A DNA stretch of 8,378 nucleotides, from contig JAKVBZ010000143.1 of assembly GCA_022448645.1 (NCBI GenBank), positions 1-8,378 of the forward strand, in the 5' to 3' direction. A program made the translations under genes and the position numbers. This DNA is from Pirellulaceae bacterium. Its GTDB lineage: Bacteria; Planctomycetota; Planctomycetia; Pirellulales; Pirellulaceae. This document shows positions 6,887 to 8,378 of this stretch, in pieces (within the stretch, counting starts at the first letter, position 1; every line of letters begins with the position of its first letter). The notes below the pieces were generated by a model. That model saw only the letters and a list, made by a program, of their open reading frames with translations. It was not told the DNA's origin and did no database searches.

Positions 6887-8378
6887 CTATTTGTCCTGGC
6901 CTAGCTCAGCGTAGACCATGTCGACAGCAGCGGCCTCACTGCCAATAGGAATGTTCAACGGTACGTTAGCATACCAGTCTCGCAGGATTTCGACGTCCAG
7001 TTGGGAAGGAGTCTGGCGTACACCTCGTAGCAGACTGGCCGTCATCAGGTCTCCGGCGTGATGATGGGCATTGAGATGTTTGTGGTCGCCGTCTTGTGAC
7101 AGATCGGTAGTGCCTAGGTTAGCCTGATAGTCGGCCAATGCTTCATCAAATCCGAGTAAATGACCGACTTCGTGAAGTACCACTGTGAGTAAGTCGAAGC
7201 GATCTTCTGCGGGAACCGTAGTGTCCTCCAGATGCCAACCGGCACCGGCAGCGTCAACGTCAAGCACGATCCTTCCAGCAGTAGGAAATCCAGTTTCAGT
7301 AACACCTGTCGTGATGGCTTCGGCAAGTTGTCCCTCGGGAAGATCGGCTACTTGGACGGTGATATCCAGTGTTCGGTCGACCTGAATGGCTTCGGTCCAG
7401 GTGTCGACAGCGGCCTGCACTAGTGTATCGACCGCTGACGAGTCGTTGCAGATTGCGAGAGTATGTCTTGTTGAGAGAATGGGTACTGCTCCATGGCCCT
7501 CGTTCGGACCAAACTCAGCCATTAGCGGTGAGGGATCAGCAAAAACGATCTCTGTGTTTTGGATATCGGGGTCAAATCCGCCACCAGTGTCCGACGGCGA
7601 TGTGGGTCGGACACGTATTTGTAGCGGCAAGGTACCTGTCAGGTCGGCCTGGGGTGTCACGGTGATTTCGGTCCGGGCTGGATTCAGGTCAAAAGTAAAT
7701 CGGCGAAAGTTGAAGTCGTCAATCAGGCCTGCGGTGAAATCGATGCGTTCGATCAAAGCACCAGAATTGAAGGAAAAGAAGTTCGTAATATCTCCATCCG
7801 TGTCGGCCGCCGTGGTGGCACCACTCGAAACGCTACCGATGAGGTTGGTGTCTTCGTCATAAGCCGAAGCGATGCCCTGAGCGACATTGCCCTGACCGTG
7901 GGTGAAATAAAAACTTACCGAGCTGACTGCTTCGTCGAAGAGCACACTGGCGCCTCCAGCACTGTCATCCACCAGGTAGGCCCCGGACCGAGAGGCGAAC
8001 AATCCCTGAAAACCGGAGGATGTAACCACTTGACCGCCATCCCAGTTCGACCCGTTGAATTCAAAGTCTACGGTTCCGGCCAAAGTCACACCGGCATCGT
8101 CACCGGTGTGATCAAAGGCAATCGTGTTTCCACGCTCCAACACGTCAATAAAAAAGTCATCCCCTTCTGCATCCTCTACCAAATTGCTAGTGCCGCCGTT
8201 TACGTTAATGACGGCTGGTTGCCCGGCGGTGGCAGCCACGGTTGCTGGGATTTCACCCAAGAATGGGGCTCCGTTGAGTGTGTCGGGGGTAACCGTCACG
8301 TGGAACGTCCAGGAAACGGAATTTCCTTGACTGTCGGTGGCGGTTGCTGTGACATCGGCTTCTCCTGAGGCCCCGTCA
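6887..8378 (-). CDS. C-terminal part of a large exported protein with Ig/cadherin-like modules and a metzincin-like domain (5' end outside window)
   Basis: The frame is open from the right edge to the TAG at 6887-6889, giving 496 residues; the true start is outside. A GTG at 8297-8299 lies inside a repeat module and is not a start. By residue of the visible part: about 1-30 is the end of a beta-sandwich repeat (ATDSQGNSVSW), and about 35-80 begins another (NGAPFLGEIP, DAEGD). About 95-235 is a Gly/Asp/Phe-rich beta domain of the sort seen in planctomycete and PEP-CTERM proteins (VSSVSFYFTHG, IDDFNF). About 290-450 is metzincin-like, with HEVGHLLGFDE (codons 7142-7174) and a Met-turn-like DLMTAS (7034-7051) followed by GVRQTPS, as in matrixin-like C-termini of planctomycetes. 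The third zinc ligand position, normally His, is Glu, and a His-rich stretch (DHKHLNAHHH) lies between the zinc motif and the Met-turn. It is probably extracellular, acidic and low in Cys. Protease activity is uncertain. There are no PEP-CTERM, LPXTG or dockerin-like residues at the C-terminus. Confidence 0.85.
   Translation of the reverse strand, partial: DGASGEADVTATATDSQGNSVSWTFHVTVTPDTLNGAPFLGEIPATVAATAGQPAVINVNGGTSNLVEDAEGDDFFIDVLERGNTIAFDHTGDDAGVTLAGTVDFEFNGSNWDGGQVVTSSGFQGLFASRSGAYLVDDSAGGASVLFDEAVSSVSFYFTHGQGNVAQGIASAYDEDTNLIGSVSSGATTAADTDGDITNFFSFNSGALIERIDFTAGLIDDFNFRRFTFDLNPARTEITVTPQADLTGTLPLQIRVRPTSPSDTGGGFDPDIQNTEIVFADPSPLMAEFGPNEGHGAVPILSTRHTLAICNDSSAVDTLVQAAVDTWTEAIQVDRTLDITVQVADLPEGQLAEAITTGVTETGFPTAGRIVLDVDAAGAGWHLEDTTVPAEDRFDLLTVVLHEVGHLLGFDEALADYQANLGTTDLSQDGDHKHLNAHHHAGDLMTASLLRGVRQTPSQLDVEILRDWYANVPLNIPIGSEAAAVDMVYAELGQDK

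Noticed and set aside
7386..7862. A 158-codon open frame on the plus strand across the exported protein gene
   Set aside because: It is antisense to a long frame with metzincin and Ig-like motifs; its translation is Ser/Arg/Val-rich with no family features.

Overview
The window most resembles chromosome from a Planctomycetota bacterium, probably a Pirellulales-like lineage. This is an inference from three things. SelD is fused to an NADH-dehydrogenase-like flavoprotein. A long exported protein carries Ig/cadherin-like modules and a degenerate matrixin-type C-terminus. Ribosome-binding sites are weak or absent on some genes. Base composition is moderate, and I see no insertion sequence, phage gene, CRISPR array, tRNA or rRNA.

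Layout: (1) 1-513 has no gene I can support. (2) 514-2715, minus strand: a two-domain protein with an FAD/NAD(P) oxidoreductase followed by selenide, water dikinase (SelD). (3) Divergent from it across 126 bases, 2842-4593, plus strand: an exported gamma-glutamyltransferase-family enzyme of the type without a lid loop. (4) 4889-5938, plus strand: a divergent transaldolase/fructose-6-phosphate-aldolase superfamily protein behind a good Shine-Dalgarno sequence. (5) 5939-6080: a short regulatory gap with two hairpins, a perfect 12-base palindrome and a -10-like box. (6) 6081-6875, plus strand: a 2-keto-4-pentenoate hydratase (MhpD) family enzyme. (7) 6887-8378, minus strand: the C-terminal 496 residues of a large exported protein with a metzincin-like zinc motif. 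Its N-terminus lies beyond the right edge, and it converges on the hydratase with only 11 bases between stop codons.

The genes do not form one obvious pathway. SelD makes selenophosphate for selenocysteine or selenouridine, but no selA, selB, selC or mnmH lies in the window. The GGT-like enzyme would act outside the cytoplasm on gamma-glutamyl compounds. The aldolase-like protein and the hydratase could both act in small keto-acid or sugar catabolism, but they are separated by 142 bases with their own signals, so an operon is unproven.

I did not find a clear, wholly new system. The points most worth a second look are these: two genes (selD fusion and hydratase) with a -10-like hexamer exactly 7 bases before an ATG that lacks a Shine-Dalgarno sequence, suggesting leaderless transcripts; the palindrome just upstream of the hydratase -10 box; the Asp-to-Asn and Glu-to-Gln changes at the transaldolase active site; and the replaced third zinc ligand, with a nearby His cluster, in the metzincin-like domain. 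All homology calls are by eye from remembered family motifs, without a database search.
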